Of a stretch of DNA of 64,000 nt, positions 18,373-27,154 are shown piece after piece (the first letter of the stretch is position 1; each line of letters starts with the position of its first letter). Below the pieces are notes generated by a model that had not been told where the DNA came from, ran no database searches, and was given only the letters and a program-made list of their open reading frames with translations. Position numbers and translations under genes: made by a program. Source of the DNA: Polynucleobacter sp. UK-Kesae-W10 (GTDB lineage: Bacteria > Pseudomonadota > Gammaproteobacteria > Burkholderiales > Burkholderiaceae); NCBI RefSeq assembly GCF_018881575.1, contig NZ_JACVQB010000001.1:358986-422985 (forward strand). Reading direction: 5' to 3'.

Positions 18373-19080
18373 CTAAGGAAGTTGAATATGCTCTGCAGCA
18401 AATTGCAATGCACCCATAGAGTAGGGGGAATTATTTTGTTTCTGAAGTTCTGGGGGCAGCGGAGGAATGAGGCCTAAAAATGGGATGGGTATTCTTGAGC
18501 GTAGTGTCTCAATGTTCTCTGGAAGTAAATGCATTTCCTGGGCTAGGGCATTTGCCACCCATCCAAGCACATTGAGGCGACGAGCCTTTAAGGCTTCCAG
18601 GGTGAGGAGTGCATGGTTGATACAGCCTAGTTTCATGCCCACCACCAAGATGACGGGTAAGTTGATTTGTTGTGCAAAGTGGCTCAAGTCTTCATGATCA
18701 TTTATTGGGATCAACAATCCTCCAGCCCCCTCTACAACAACGGCATCACACTGTTTTTTCGCCTCAGTGAATGCGTCGATCATGATGCCCATATCAAGGC
18801 TGATGCCTGCAGACCGAGCCACTAAATGGGGTGCTGCAGGGTCATTCAAAATATAGGGACAATTCACTTCCGTTGACGGGTGCGAAGCGATGCGTAATGT
18901 CTCTAAATCTTCATTGAGCGTTTGGCCACCAGCATCTTGGTAAGTGCCTGCAACCACCGGTTTAAAACCCAGTACTCGCTGATGATGTGCGCGCAATTTG
19001 AGAATGAGTGCGCCACTTACTAATGTCTTGCCGACCTCAGTATCGGTGCCGGTAACAAAGAAGCCAGTGTGCCCATTCAT
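18373..19080 (-). CDS. bioD: Dethiobiotin synthetase
   Basis: BioD carboxylates and closes 7,8-diaminopelargonate to dethiobiotin with ATP. The P-loop GTDTEVGKT starts at about residue 10, followed by the substrate lysine motif VLGFKPVVAGT; VVVEGAGGLLIPI is the conserved switch segment. The 235-residue length is standard. The ATG overlaps the bioF stop in an ATGA arrangement. It is the last gene of bioA-bioF-bioD; bioC and bioH, which make the pimeloyl precursor, are not in the window. Confidence 0.97.
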   Translation of the reverse strand: MNGHTGFFVTGTDTEVGKTLVSGALILKLRAHHQRVLGFKPVVAGTYQDAGGQTLNEDLETLRIASHPSTEVNCPYILNDPAAPHLVARSAGISLDMGIMIDAFTEAKKQCDAVVVEGAGGLLIPINDHEDLSHFAQQINLPVILVVGMKLGCINHALLTLEALKARRLNVLGWVANALAQEMHLLPENIETLRSRIPIPFLGLIPPLPPELQKQNNSPYSMGALQFAAEHIQLP

Positions 19081-20324
19081 GAAGAAGCCTTTGCGCTAAT
19101 TTGCTGCTCAATATGATTGAGAGTGCTCATGAGTTGACGTAAGTCGGCTTCGCTATGATTTGCAGAAAAGGTGATACGCAAGCGAGAGCTGCCAATCGGT
19201 ACGGTAGGAGGCCTGATAGCAGGAATCCAATATCCAGCATCATCTAGCAAGCTAGCAGCTTGTAAGGCGTTGGCATTGCTGCCTAGAATTACGGGCTGAA
19301 TGGGGGTGCAAGAGGCAACTTTTTGCCAGCCTGAAAATTGCATTTCCTTTTGCCAAATTTCAATGAGGCGGTATAAGTGCTGGCGACGTTCAGAGCCCTC
19401 TTCGCTTTCGATGATATCCAGACTTTTGCAAAGCGCATGTGCAATTGCGGGCGGGGTAGCCGTGCTATAGATGTAGGGGCGACCTTTTTGGATTAACCAT
19501 TCAATGAATGCATCCTGTGCGCAGATAAATGCGCCGCTAACACCAGCCGCTTTCCCAAGGGTGCCGATATAAATGATGCGTTCGGAAAAGATATTATCTT
19601 GCTCAAGAATGCCATGACCTCGTTTGCCTAGGACGCCAAAACCGTGTGCATCATCTACCAACAAGAGGGCGTCATACTGCTGAGCAATTGTCACCAATTC
19701 ATTCACTGGCGCTAGGTCGCCATCCATGCTGAATACACCATCGGTGACAATCAATTTCAGTGGTCTCTTATCCTGCTGGAGCGCTTCACGCAATGAGTTC
19801 AATTGCGTGTGATCAAAAAGGGTGACCATGGCATTGGTTTGGGCGCTCGCTAAGCGAATCCCATCAATGAGTGAGGCGTGGTTCAGTTTGGCTGAATAAA
19901 TACTCGCGCCACCCTGGGGGGCGAGCCTCACCAGTCCTGTAATCGCGGCGAGATTAGCGAGATAGCCGGTACTGAAAAATAAGGCACGTGCCTCAGGAAT
20001 ATGTTTCGCCTGAAACTCTGCCAAGCGTTTTTCGAGGGATTCATGCGCCAAACTATGGCCGCTAATTAAATGGGAGGCGCCGCTACCTACCCCATACTTA
20101 CTGATGCCTTCGGCTAATGCACTACCAATATCAGGATGATTAGCTAGACCCAAGTAATCATTGCTACAAAAAGCGTGCAATGGGCGACCTGCAACGATTG
20201 CTTTGGTATCACAGGGAGACTGGGTCACTCGCAATTTTCGTTTAAGTAACTGTTGATCTAAATCTGCGATCTGATCTTTTGCTAAATCAAGAGCGGTAAA
20301 TGTAGCTAAAGATGGTTTTGTCAT
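19077..20324 (-). CDS. bioF: 8-amino-7-oxononanoate synthase
   Basis: BioF is the PLP-dependent condensing enzyme joining pimeloyl thioester and L-alanine. Visible signatures are CSNDYLGLANHP, GVGSGASHLISGHSLAHESLE, the PLP-ring Asp and His in VDDAHGFGVLG, and the Schiff-base lysine in IGTLGKAAGVSGAFI. The length of 415 is slightly above the usual 385-400 owing to N-terminal residues (MTKPSLATFTALDLAKDQ). It overlaps bioA and bioD by 4 nt on each side (ATGA), so all three are translationally coupled. Confidence 0.96.
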   Translation of the reverse strand: MTKPSLATFTALDLAKDQIADLDQQLLKRKLRVTQSPCDTKAIVAGRPLHAFCSNDYLGLANHPDIGSALAEGISKYGVGSGASHLISGHSLAHESLEKRLAEFQAKHIPEARALFFSTGYLANLAAITGLVRLAPQGGASIYSAKLNHASLIDGIRLASAQTNAMVTLFDHTQLNSLREALQQDKRPLKLIVTDGVFSMDGDLAPVNELVTIAQQYDALLLVDDAHGFGVLGKRGHGILEQDNIFSERIIYIGTLGKAAGVSGAFICAQDAFIEWLIQKGRPYIYSTATPPAIAHALCKSLDIIESEEGSERRQHLYRLIEIWQKEMQFSGWQKVASCTPIQPVILGSNANALQAASLLDDAGYWIPAIRPPTVPIGSSRLRITFSANHSEADLRQLMSTLNHIEQQISAKASS

Positions 20325-21667
20325 GCCAGCACCCGATCAAATGCTTTCTGAACAGCGACACCTAAATGCATCATTTCTTGTTTCGACAAAATGTAGGGCG
20401 GCATGACATAAATCGTGTGCCCAATAGGCCTTATTAGCACGCCTTCTTTTAAGCACTGCGAAAACATTTCACGTGGAAAAGTGCTGACATTTTTCAAGGC
20501 GGACGATTTAATATCAAACGCCAGAATCATCCCTTGTTGGCGCCAATGTTCAATACGTTGATCTGTTTTTGCCCATGCAAATGCATTGGCTAGATCACTC
20601 GATTGCTTTTGATTATTTTCTAAAACATGGTCAGATTCAAAAATATCAAGACATGCTAAAGCAGCTGCGCAGGCAAGGGGATTTCCAGTATAGGAGTGGG
20701 AATGCAAGAAGCCCTGTCGCGTTTGGTCGCTATAAAAAGCACGATAGATCTTATCGGTTGTCATGCAGAGGGAGAGAGGAAGATAGCCGCCACTAATCCC
20801 TTTGGAGAGGGTCAAAAAGTCTGGCCAAATTTCTGCATGCTCGCAAGCAAAAAACTTCCCGCTTCGCCCACATCCCACTGCGATCTCATCGGCAATGAGG
20901 TGAATCTCATAGCGATCACATAAGGCTCTAACAAGTCGTAAATATTCTGGGGAATACATAGCCATTTGTCCTGCACATTGCACTAAAGGCTCGACAATGA
21001 TGGCAGCGATTTGCTCATGCTCTTTTGCAAACAATGCTTCTAGTGTATTTGCAGCTGCTCTAGCAACATCTTCTGCACTCTCATGATGTTTAGCTTTGCG
21101 AGCATCTGGTGATGGTGCAGTAAAAACATCTTGCAATAATGATCCATAAGCCTCACGGAAAATTGCCACGTCGGTGACCGCTAGTGCGCCCAGTGTTTCG
21201 CCGTGATAGCCATTTTCAAGGCACACAAATTTTTTCTTTTTTGGCTTGCCATTCAGTTGCCAAAAATGATGACTCATTTTGAGTGCAATCTCGACTGCAG
21301 ATGCACCATCAGAGGCATAAAAAACGTGACCTAAATTTCCACGAGTTAATTTAGATAGTCTTTCTGATAGCTCCACAACCGGTGGATGGGTAAATCCAGC
21401 CAGCATCACATGTTCAATTTTTTCGAGTTGATTGGTAATTGCCTGATTAATGCGCGGATTAGAGTGTCCGAATAAATTGGTCCACCAGGAGCTAATAGAG
21501 TCGAGTAAGGCGTTTCCGTGCTCATCGTAGAGCCAAGCCCCCTTGCCCTTGGTGATAGCGACCAAGGGAAAGGATTCATGCTGCTTCATTTGAGTGCAGG
21601 GGTGCCAGACTGCGGCCAGACTGCGATCTACGAGGGCGGGTTGATTTAGATCAGAAATAACCTTCAT
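20321..21667 (-). CDS. bioA: Adenosylmethionine-8-amino-7-oxononanoate aminotransferase
   Basis: BioA transfers the amino group of S-adenosylmethionine to 8-amino-7-oxononanoate. The class III aminotransferase motifs are VWHPCTQMKQHE near the start, SSWWTNLFGHSNPRIN, FYASDGASAVEIALKMS, the PLP Asp in LIADEIAVGCGRSGKFFACEHA and the Schiff-base lysine in LTLSKGISGGYLPLS. The start is set at ATG 21667 (MKVISDLNQPALVDRS, 448 residues) because the family N-terminus begins there; the frame runs upstream only into the bioB promoter region. It heads bioAFD and is divergent from bioB, a layout suited to joint biotin control, although no clear BirA operator is visible in 21668-21756. Confidence 0.96.
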   Translation of the reverse strand: MKVISDLNQPALVDRSLAAVWHPCTQMKQHESFPLVAITKGKGAWLYDEHGNALLDSISSWWTNLFGHSNPRINQAITNQLEKIEHVMLAGFTHPPVVELSERLSKLTRGNLGHVFYASDGASAVEIALKMSHHFWQLNGKPKKKKFVCLENGYHGETLGALAVTDVAIFREAYGSLLQDVFTAPSPDARKAKHHESAEDVARAAANTLEALFAKEHEQIAAIIVEPLVQCAGQMAMYSPEYLRLVRALCDRYEIHLIADEIAVGCGRSGKFFACEHAEIWPDFLTLSKGISGGYLPLSLCMTTDKIYRAFYSDQTRQGFLHSHSYTGNPLACAAALACLDIFESDHVLENNQKQSSDLANAFAWAKTDQRIEHWRQQGMILAFDIKSSALKNVSTFPREMFSQCLKEGVLIRPIGHTIYVMPPYILSKQEMMHLGVAVQKAFDRVLA

Positions 21668-21756
21668 GTTTGATATTTGACCACTAGTTTTTCCTAATTC
21701 CGGCCTGTATCTGTTATGTTTATGGCTTGAATTCACTTATTTTCTGGAATTTACCC

Positions 21757-22794
21757 ATGTTGGACGCCCAAACAGTAGAAAAACCCCTTACCCACGTCAA
21801 ATCTGAGGCCGATTTACGCAAAGAGGTGGATGCGTCTGGTCAATGGACAGTAGCCCAGATTGAAGCCCTATTTGCCCTGCCTTTTAATGAGCTAATGCTC
21901 AAGGCCCAAGAAACCCATCAGACGTATTTTCCCGAAGGGGATGTCGAATTGGCAACCTTGCTATCGATTAAAACGGGCGGCTGTCCTGAGGATTGCGGAT
22001 ATTGCCCGCAAGCTGCTCGCTATGACACCGATGTGAAGGCTGAAAAATTAATGGGTTTAGAGGAAGTTCTCGAGGCTGCCAAAGCTGCCAAAGCAGCTGG
22101 TTCAAACCGTTTTTGCATGGGCGCTGCTTGGCGCGAACCTAAGGATCGGGATATTGAAAAAGTCACCGCCATGATTAAGGGCGTAAAGGCTTTAGGTCTG
22201 GAAACTTGTGCCACCTTAGGCATGTTGGAAGCTGATCAAGCGCAGGCCTTATCAGAGGCAGGCCTCGATTTTTACAATCACAATCTTGACACTAGCGAAG
22301 ATTTTTATCGCTCAGTAATTTCAACACGCGGCTACCAGGATCGCTTGGATACGATTTCTAATGTGCGCTCAGCAGGTATGTCCGTATGTTGTGGCGGCAT
22401 TGTTGGCATGGGTGAATCACGTGAGCAGCGCGCAGCATTTTTAGCACGTTTGGCAAACCTCAGTCCTTATCCTGAATCCGTTCCAATTAATCATCTCGTG
22501 CCTGTAGCTGGTACTCCATTGGCCGACCAAAAACCTTTGGATCCATTGGAGTTTGTTAGAACGATTGCGGTTGCCAGAATCACAATGCCCAAAGCGCGCG
22601 TGCGTTTATCGGCTGGTCGCCAAGAGTTAGGTAGGGCTGTGCAAGCCATGTGTTTCATGGCTGGCGCGAACTCCATCTTCTACGGTGAGCAACTGCTCAC
22701 TACCGGTAATCCTGAAGCAGAACAAGACCGCGCGCTCTTAGCTGAGCTTGGTCTGAAGACCAAGCAAAGTTGTAAAGCCGAGGTTTTAGTCTAA
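21757..22794 (+). CDS. bioB: Biotin synthase
   Basis: BioB inserts sulfur into dethiobiotin. It is a radical-SAM enzyme whose 4Fe-4S cysteines are C76, C80 and C83 in [12 protein letters not shown]. The auxiliary cluster ligands are visible further on ([19 protein letters not shown]-like segment, and [12 protein letters not shown]), with the Arg ligand in [12 protein letters not shown]. The start is ATG 21757 (345 residues); a TTG ten codons upstream is less likely. It is divergent from bioA and followed after 13 nt by coq7, with which it may share a transcript. Confidence 0.97.
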   Translation: MLDAQTVEKPLTHVKSEADLRKEVDASGQWTVAQIEALFALPFNELMLKAQETHQTYFPEGDVELATLLSIKTGGCPEDCGYCPQAARYDTDVKAEKLMGLEEVLEAAKAAKAAGSNRFCMGAAWREPKDRDIEKVTAMIKGVKALGLETCATLGMLEADQAQALSEAGLDFYNHNLDTSEDFYRSVISTRGYQDRLDTISNVRSAGMSVCCGGIVGMGESREQRAAFLARLANLSPYPESVPINHLVPVAGTPLADQKPLDPLEFVRTIAVARITMPKARVRLSAGRQELGRAVQAMCFMAGANSIFYGEQLLTTGNPEAEQDRALLAELGLKTKQSCKAEVLV

Positions 22795-22807
22795 ATTTGC
22801 CTCGCCA

Positions 22808-23434
22808 ATGTCACCCATTGATCGTCTGATTATTGAGTTTGATACTGCACTGCGATCAGTCGTTGGTGGAGCAAACGCAGGGCGACCGAATCCAGGCTCT
22901 TCTATCCCCACTCAAACATTAAATTCAGCCGAGCGCAAACATGCTGCAGGCTTGATGCGCGTAAATCATGTGGGTGAAGTCTGTGCACAAGCGCTGTATC
23001 AATCGCAAAAATTAGTTGCGCGAAATTCGCAAATCCAAGAGATGCTCGAGCACTCCGGAAAAGAGGAAATGGATCACTTGGCTTGGTGTGAAACTCGACT
23101 TCAAGAATTGGGTTCTCATACGAGTTATCTAAATCCACTTTGGTATGCAGGGTCTTTTGCAATTGGCCTCGTTGCAGGTCTAGCTGGAGATAAGTGGAGT
23201 TTAGGTTTTGTTGCTGAAACAGAAAAGCAAGTTGAAAATCATTTAGAAAGTCATCTTGAAAAATTACCGCAAGATGATCATCGCTCTCGCGCTATTGTTG
23301 ATCAAATGCGCATTGACGAAATTGAGCATGGCCAAGCTGCAGTGCATGCCGGGGGAGTTGCCCTACCGGAGCCTGTCCAAAAAGTAATGCAGGCTATGTC
23401 CAAGGTGATGACGAGTACTGCTTACAAAATTTAG
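22808..23434 (+). CDS. coq7: Demethoxyubiquinone monooxygenase Coq7
   Basis: Coq7 adds the C6 hydroxyl in ubiquinone synthesis and replaces UbiF in many betaproteobacteria. It is a carboxylate-bridged diiron protein: ligands lie in [39 protein letters not shown] and [11 protein letters not shown], with the E-x-x-H pattern repeated. A hydrophobic hairpin ([17 protein letters not shown]) allows membrane attachment. The 208-residue length is normal for the proteobacterial form. It lies directly after bioB; downstream is a 293-nt AT-rich region before mraZ. Together with the FAD hydroxylase at 6459-7733 and ispB it belongs to ubiquinone synthesis. Confidence 0.95.
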   Translation: MSPIDRLIIEFDTALRSVVGGANAGRPNPGSSIPTQTLNSAERKHAAGLMRVNHVGEVCAQALYQSQKLVARNSQIQEMLEHSGKEEMDHLAWCETRLQELGSHTSYLNPLWYAGSFAIGLVAGLAGDKWSLGFVAETEKQVENHLESHLEKLPQDDHRSRAIVDQMRIDEIEHGQAAVHAGGVALPEPVQKVMQAMSKVMTSTAYKI

Positions 23435-23474
23435 CAGGACCCTGAATCGTTTTTGGCTTATAAAAAAATATTGA

Positions 23475-23512
23475 TTGATTTAAAAATGGATTTACTGTGT
23501 ATAAATACAGTG
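23475..23512. promoter_or_regulatory. LexA-type SOS box overlapping a possible promoter upstream of the dcw cluster
   Basis: CTGT-GTATAAAT-ACAG at 23495-23510 fits the E. coli-type LexA consensus CTGT-N8-ACAG, with TA before and TG after it (TACTGT...ACAGTG). The plus-strand hexamers TTGATT (23475-23480) and TGTATA (23498-23503), 17 nt apart, form a weak sigma70-like promoter whose -10 lies inside the box. The box is 216 nt before mraZ and 61 nt after the coq7 stop. Confidence 0.55.
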
Positions 23513-23623
23513 GATTTTGGGGTTATTTAGCTCTATAGCTAAGACTTGGTCTTAAGTATATTTTCCAAGCCATTGTTTCAAGTAGCTATTTTATTATCAC
23601 CATTTTATGAACACAATGCGCTA

Positions 23624-23639
23624 AGTGTTTGTAAACACT
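23624..23639. promoter_or_regulatory. Perfect 7-bp dyad in the mraZ upstream region
   Basis: AGTGTTT-GT-AAACACT is a perfect inverted repeat centred 40 nt before the -35 hexamer of the predicted mraZ promoter. It could be a regulator-binding site; the protein is unknown. Confidence 0.4.
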
Positions 23640-23671
23640 AGAGAAATTCCCAAAAAAATCCCCAAAAACAC

Positions 23672-23700
23672 TTGACCCTCTTAGTACGATCCTCTAAAGT
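23672..23700 (+). promoter_or_regulatory. Predicted sigma70 promoter of mraZ and the dcw cluster
   Basis: TTGACC (23672-23677) and TAAAGT (23695-23700) are separated by exactly 17 nt. Transcription would begin near 23707, about 20 nt before the mraZ ATG, so the leader is very short. Confidence 0.7.
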
Positions 23701-23724
23701 GGGAGGAAGTGTGAAAAAGTGGGG
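23699..23724 (+). promoter_or_regulatory. MraZ operator: three GTGGG-type repeats with 10-bp period
   Basis: GTGGGA (23699), GTGTGA (23709) and GTGGGG (23719) repeat every 10 bp, one helical turn, overlapping the -10 end and the start site of the mraZ promoter. This matches the known MraZ binding pattern of direct TGGGN repeats with 5-nt spacers, so MraZ is expected to repress its own operon. Confidence 0.8.
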
Positions 23725-23727
23725 TAA

Positions 23728-24159
23728 ATGGTGTTTCAAGGCGCGTCAGCTCTCAATTTAGATGCAAAAGGTCGGATGTCTATTCCAGCCAAGCATCGTG
23801 ACGCCTTGTTGGTTCAAGGCGAGGGCAGAGTCACGCTGACAAAGCACCCTGATGGTTGCCTCCTATTATTCCCAAGACCAGAGTGGGAAGCATTCCGCGC
23901 GCGAGTTGCGCAATTACCCATGGATGCTCATTGGTGGCGTCGTATTTTCCTTGGTAACGCAGCGGAGATGGACTTGGATAGTGCTGGCAGAATTTTGGTG
24001 AGCCCTGAATTGCGTGCTGCTGCAGGAATTGAAAAAGAAGTCATTCTGTTGGGTATGGGTAGTCACTTGGAATTGTGGGATGCAGCAACATACGCTGCAA
24101 AAGAACAGGCTGCGATTGCGCAAGGTATGCCTGAAGCACTCAAGCAATTTAATTTTTGA
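23728..24159 (+). CDS. mraZ: Transcriptional regulator MraZ
   Basis: MraZ is a ring-forming DNA-binding protein made of two AbrB-like SpoVT domains; in E. coli it represses the dcw operon. The first domain begins [23 protein letters not shown] and the second contains [41 protein letters not shown], both with the conserved DxxGR motif. Length 143 is close to the usual 150. It is the first gene of the cluster; its operator repeats lie directly before the ATG. The ATG at 23728 sits only a few bases after the last repeat. Confidence 0.96.
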   Translation: MVFQGASALNLDAKGRMSIPAKHRDALLVQGEGRVTLTKHPDGCLLLFPRPEWEAFRARVAQLPMDAHWWRRIFLGNAAEMDLDSAGRILVSPELRAAAGIEKEVILLGMGSHLELWDAATYAAKEQAAIAQGMPEALKQFNF

Positions 24160-24171
24160 TGACAGGGTGCC

Positions 24172-25122
24172 ATGAACATAACTCATCGCCCAGTGTTGCT
24201 GGCCGAGGCGGTGACGGCGCTAATCAGTGGTCCGCTCATTCAACATTCATCTGCAACACAGAGTACCTTGGTAATCGATGGAACATTTGGGCGCGGCGGC
24301 CACACACAAGCTTTGCTCAACAAGCTTCCATTGACTGCGCGCATGATTTCCTTCGACAAAGATTTGGATGCCATTGCAGTAGCAAAACAAATCAACGATT
24401 CGCGTTTGACGATCGTGCACGACAGCTTTGCTCGGATGGATCAATACGCGCAAGCAGAATCGGTCGATGGAATTTTGTTGGATTTGGGAATCAGCTCGCC
24501 GCAAGTGGACGAAGCACATCGAGGCTTTTCTTTTCGTCGCGAGGGCCCACTCGATATGCGTATGAACACGGATCATGGCTTAACGGCTGCAGAGTGGCTG
24601 GAACAGGCACCGCTGGAGGAAATCACACGCGTGATTAAGACTTACGGCGAAGAGCGTTTTGCATTTCAAATCGCAAAGGCCATAGTGGCCAAGCGAGAAG
24701 AGGGCTTGTCTCCAAAAACTACTACGCAACTAGCTAGTTTGGTCGCTGGTGTTGTGCGCACTCGGGAAGCGGGTCAAGACCCAGCCACGCGAACTTTTCA
24801 GGCGCTCCGAATTTTCATCAATCGCGAGTTAGAAGATTTAGAGCTCGGGCTGAGAGCAGCATTGAAATTATTAAAACCAGGCGCAAGATTGGCTGTGATT
24901 AGTTTTCATTCGCTAGAAGATCGCATTGTGAAGCAGTTTTTACAGGCGCATGCCAAGGTAGAGATCCCACGTGGTTTACCTGTTCGCGAAAAAGACTTGC
25001 CACAAAGCGCGCTCGAAATTATTGGGCGTGTAAAGCCAAGTGATGCTGAGGTATCTGAAAATCCTCGAGCCCGTTCAGCAATTATGCGAGTAGCAGAAAA
25101 GCGTATGGAGGCGAGTGCATGA
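24172..25122 (+). CDS. rsmH: 16S rRNA (cytosine1402-N4)-methyltransferase RsmH
   Basis: RsmH methylates N4 of C1402 in the 16S rRNA decoding centre. It shows [13 protein letters not shown] at the N-terminus, the SAM motif [16 protein letters not shown] at about residues 34-49, the catalytic-region motif [33 protein letters not shown], and the C-terminal [16 protein letters not shown]. Residue length 316 is typical. It starts 12 nt after mraZ and overlaps ftsL by 4 nt (ATGA). Confidence 0.98.
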   Translation: MNITHRPVLLAEAVTALISGPLIQHSSATQSTLVIDGTFGRGGHTQALLNKLPLTARMISFDKDLDAIAVAKQINDSRLTIVHDSFARMDQYAQAESVDGILLDLGISSPQVDEAHRGFSFRREGPLDMRMNTDHGLTAAEWLEQAPLEEITRVIKTYGEERFAFQIAKAIVAKREEGLSPKTTTQLASLVAGVVRTREAGQDPATRTFQALRIFINRELEDLELGLRAALKLLKPGARLAVISFHSLEDRIVKQFLQAHAKVEIPRGLPVREKDLPQSALEIIGRVKPSDAEVSENPRARSAIMRVAEKRMEASA

Positions 25123-25385
25123 ATCGCGCCACTTTGACCCTGCTCGCCCTCTTATTAATCTGCGCCTTGTCCTTGGTGGCCGCACAGCAACGTGCGCGCA
25201 AGTTATTTATTGCTCAGGAGCGGGCTCAGATTGAAGAGCGCAAGTTGAATCAAGAGTGGTTGCGCCTAGAGTATGAGCAACGCAATCTCTCTAAATCTGC
25301 ACGTATTCGTGATGTGGCACGCAATCAACTGCGGATGGTGCCAATTTCTCCTGAACGTACTTTGTACCTAAAGGAGGCTCAATGA
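25119..25385 (+). CDS. ftsL: Cell division protein FtsL
   Basis: FtsL is a bitopic divisome protein that pairs with FtsB by a periplasmic coiled coil and recruits and activates FtsWI. The 88-residue protein has a transmembrane helix at about residues 4-23 ([20 protein letters not shown]) and then a heptad-like helix ([27 protein letters not shown]). It lies between rsmH and ftsI with 4-nt ATGA overlaps on both sides. Confidence 0.93.
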   Translation: MNRATLTLLALLLICALSLVAAQQRARKLFIAQERAQIEERKLNQEWLRLEYEQRNLSKSARIRDVARNQLRMVPISPERTLYLKEAQ

Positions 25386-27154
25386 GGCCGGTAGGTTTTT
25401 CTACGACACCAAATTTAGTCTTGCGCTTGCCGATGTGGCGTTCGCGCTTGATGTTATTCCTCTTATTTTTTGTATTCATGATGCTGCTACTGCGTGCATT
25501 TTGGATACAAGGCCCAGGCAACGCATTTTATGAAGCGAAAGGCGTTCGCGGTACACAGCGTGAGCTGGAATTGCCTGCTAGTCGTGGAAAAATCTTAGAC
25601 CGAAATGGTCAGGTGATCGCAACCAGTCTTGAGGCAAAGTCAGTCATCGCCTATAACGATACCGTTCCTGATGATTTGGCGGCCGATAAGGTGCAAAAAT
25701 TGGCAAGCTTATTGCAGATGAGTGAAGCTGATTTACGTAAAAAACTAAAAGATGAACGCAAGCAGATTTTCTTAAAGCGTCAGGTTGATCCTGATGTAGG
25801 TCAGCAGATTAAACAATTGGAAATCCCAGGCATTGGCCTGAATAACGAATATCGCCGCTTCTATCCAGAAGGCGAGGCAATGGCTCACGTAGTTGGCTTT
25901 ACAAACGTGAATGACAAAGGCCAGGAAGGCATGGAGCTTTCTCGCGAGAAAGATCTTGCTGCGCATCCTGGCCAAAGACGTGTAGTGATTGATCGTCTTG
26001 GGCGCGTGGTTGAAGACGTTGCGATTGAGCAGTTACCGCAAAATGGTAAAGATCTACAGTTATCGATTGATAGCAAGATTCAATATCTTGCCTATAACGC
26101 GGTTAAGAGCGCCGTTGAGCAGCATCACGCAAAAGCCGGTGGCGCGGTTGTTTTAGATACTCAGACTGGCGAGATTTTGGCTTTGGCCAACTATCCAAGC
26201 TATAACCCGAACGATCGCCGCAACTTAAGTGGAGAGCAATTACGCAATCGTGTTTTAACTGACACCTTTGAACCTGGTTCTACGATTAAGCCGTTAACTA
26301 TTTCCATTGCCTTAGAAAAAGGTGCTGTGGCACCGAATACCAATATGGTGATTGGTGCGAAATATTTAGTGGGTCCTAAGCCTATTACTGATACGCATCC
26401 TTATGGAAATTTGACCGTTGCTCAAGTGATTCAAAAATCTAGCAATATTGGTACGGCAAAGATTGCGATGAATAATCTTTCGCCAGAAGAGATGTGGGAT
26501 TTTTATACCGCTGTGGGTTTAGGCCAAGCCCCGAAAATCGGTTTCCCTGGCGCGGTTGCGGGCACTGTGCATCCATTTAAAAAGTGGATGCCAACAGATC
26601 AAGCCCGTATCGCTTTTGGATATGGTATTTCTGCTTCCCTCTTTCAGGTGGCACGCGCATACACAGTATTTGCACGCGATGGCGAGTTAGTGCCGTTGAC
26701 GATCGAGCGCAGTCCAGAATTTAAGCCAGGTACACGTGTCCTTTCAGCAAAGACAGCAATTGAAATGCGTGAAATGCTAGAGACTGTCACCGAGCCTGGC
26801 GGTACGGCGGTTAAAGCGCAGTCTGAGGGATATCGCGTTGGTGGAAAAACTGGTACGGCCCATAAATTGGTTGGTAAGGGTTACGGAAATTCTTACCGCG
26901 CCTACTTTGCGGGGCTAGCTCCCATTAGTGCACCTCGCATTGTGGTGGCGGTCATGATTGATGAGCCCACTGGCGGAAGCCACTATGGCGGAGATGTGGC
27001 CGCACCGGTGTTCTCAACGATTGTTGGTGAAACATTGCGCACACTCAATGTATTGCCCGATACCAAAGTAAAGCAAATGGTTCTTGATGACAAGGGCCCG
27101 CAAGAGGTTCGTACGGCGAATGTTCAAACACAGCATGTGGTTCTGAAAAGATGA
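25382..27154 (+). CDS. ftsI: Peptidoglycan D,D-transpeptidase FtsI (PBP3)
   Basis: FtsI cross-links septal peptidoglycan. The N-terminal transmembrane helix (LMLFLLFFVFMMLLLRAFW, about 23-41) is followed by the non-catalytic domain with LPASRGKILDRNG. The transpeptidase domain has the nucleophile Ser300 in EPGSTIKP, the SxN motif in KSSNIGTAKIA and KTG in VGGKTGTAHK. At 590 residues it is full length. It overlaps ftsL and murE by 4 nt each. The long coding span without promoters suggests dependence on upstream dcw promoters. Confidence 0.98.
   Translation: MRPVGFSTTPNLVLRLPMWRSRLMLFLLFFVFMMLLLRAFWIQGPGNAFYEAKGVRGTQRELELPASRGKILDRNGQVIATSLEAKSVIAYNDTVPDDLAADKVQKLASLLQMSEADLRKKLKDERKQIFLKRQVDPDVGQQIKQLEIPGIGLNNEYRRFYPEGEAMAHVVGFTNVNDKGQEGMELSREKDLAAHPGQRRVVIDRLGRVVEDVAIEQLPQNGKDLQLSIDSKIQYLAYNAVKSAVEQHHAKAGGAVVLDTQTGEILALANYPSYNPNDRRNLSGEQLRNRVLTDTFEPGSTIKPLTISIALEKGAVAPNTNMVIGAKYLVGPKPITDTHPYGNLTVAQVIQKSSNIGTAKIAMNNLSPEEMWDFYTAVGLGQAPKIGFPGAVAGTVHPFKKWMPTDQARIAFGYGISASLFQVARAYTVFARDGELVPLTIERSPEFKPGTRVLSAKTAIEMREMLETVTEPGGTAVKAQSEGYRVGGKTGTAHKLVGKGYGNSYRAYFAGLAPISAPRIVVAVMIDEPTGGSHYGGDVAAPVFSTIVGETLRTLNVLPDTKVKQMVLDDKGPQEVRTANVQTQHVVLKR

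Noticed and set aside
21668-21756. BirA-type operator between bioA and bioB
   Set aside because: I looked for TTGTAAACC-like half sites with a matching inverted copy and found none, and no well-spaced promoter pair either.
24156-24638. 160-codon open frame overlapping rsmH in another frame
   Set aside because: Composition is Ser/Arg/His-rich without motifs, and rsmH is fully conserved in the correct frame.
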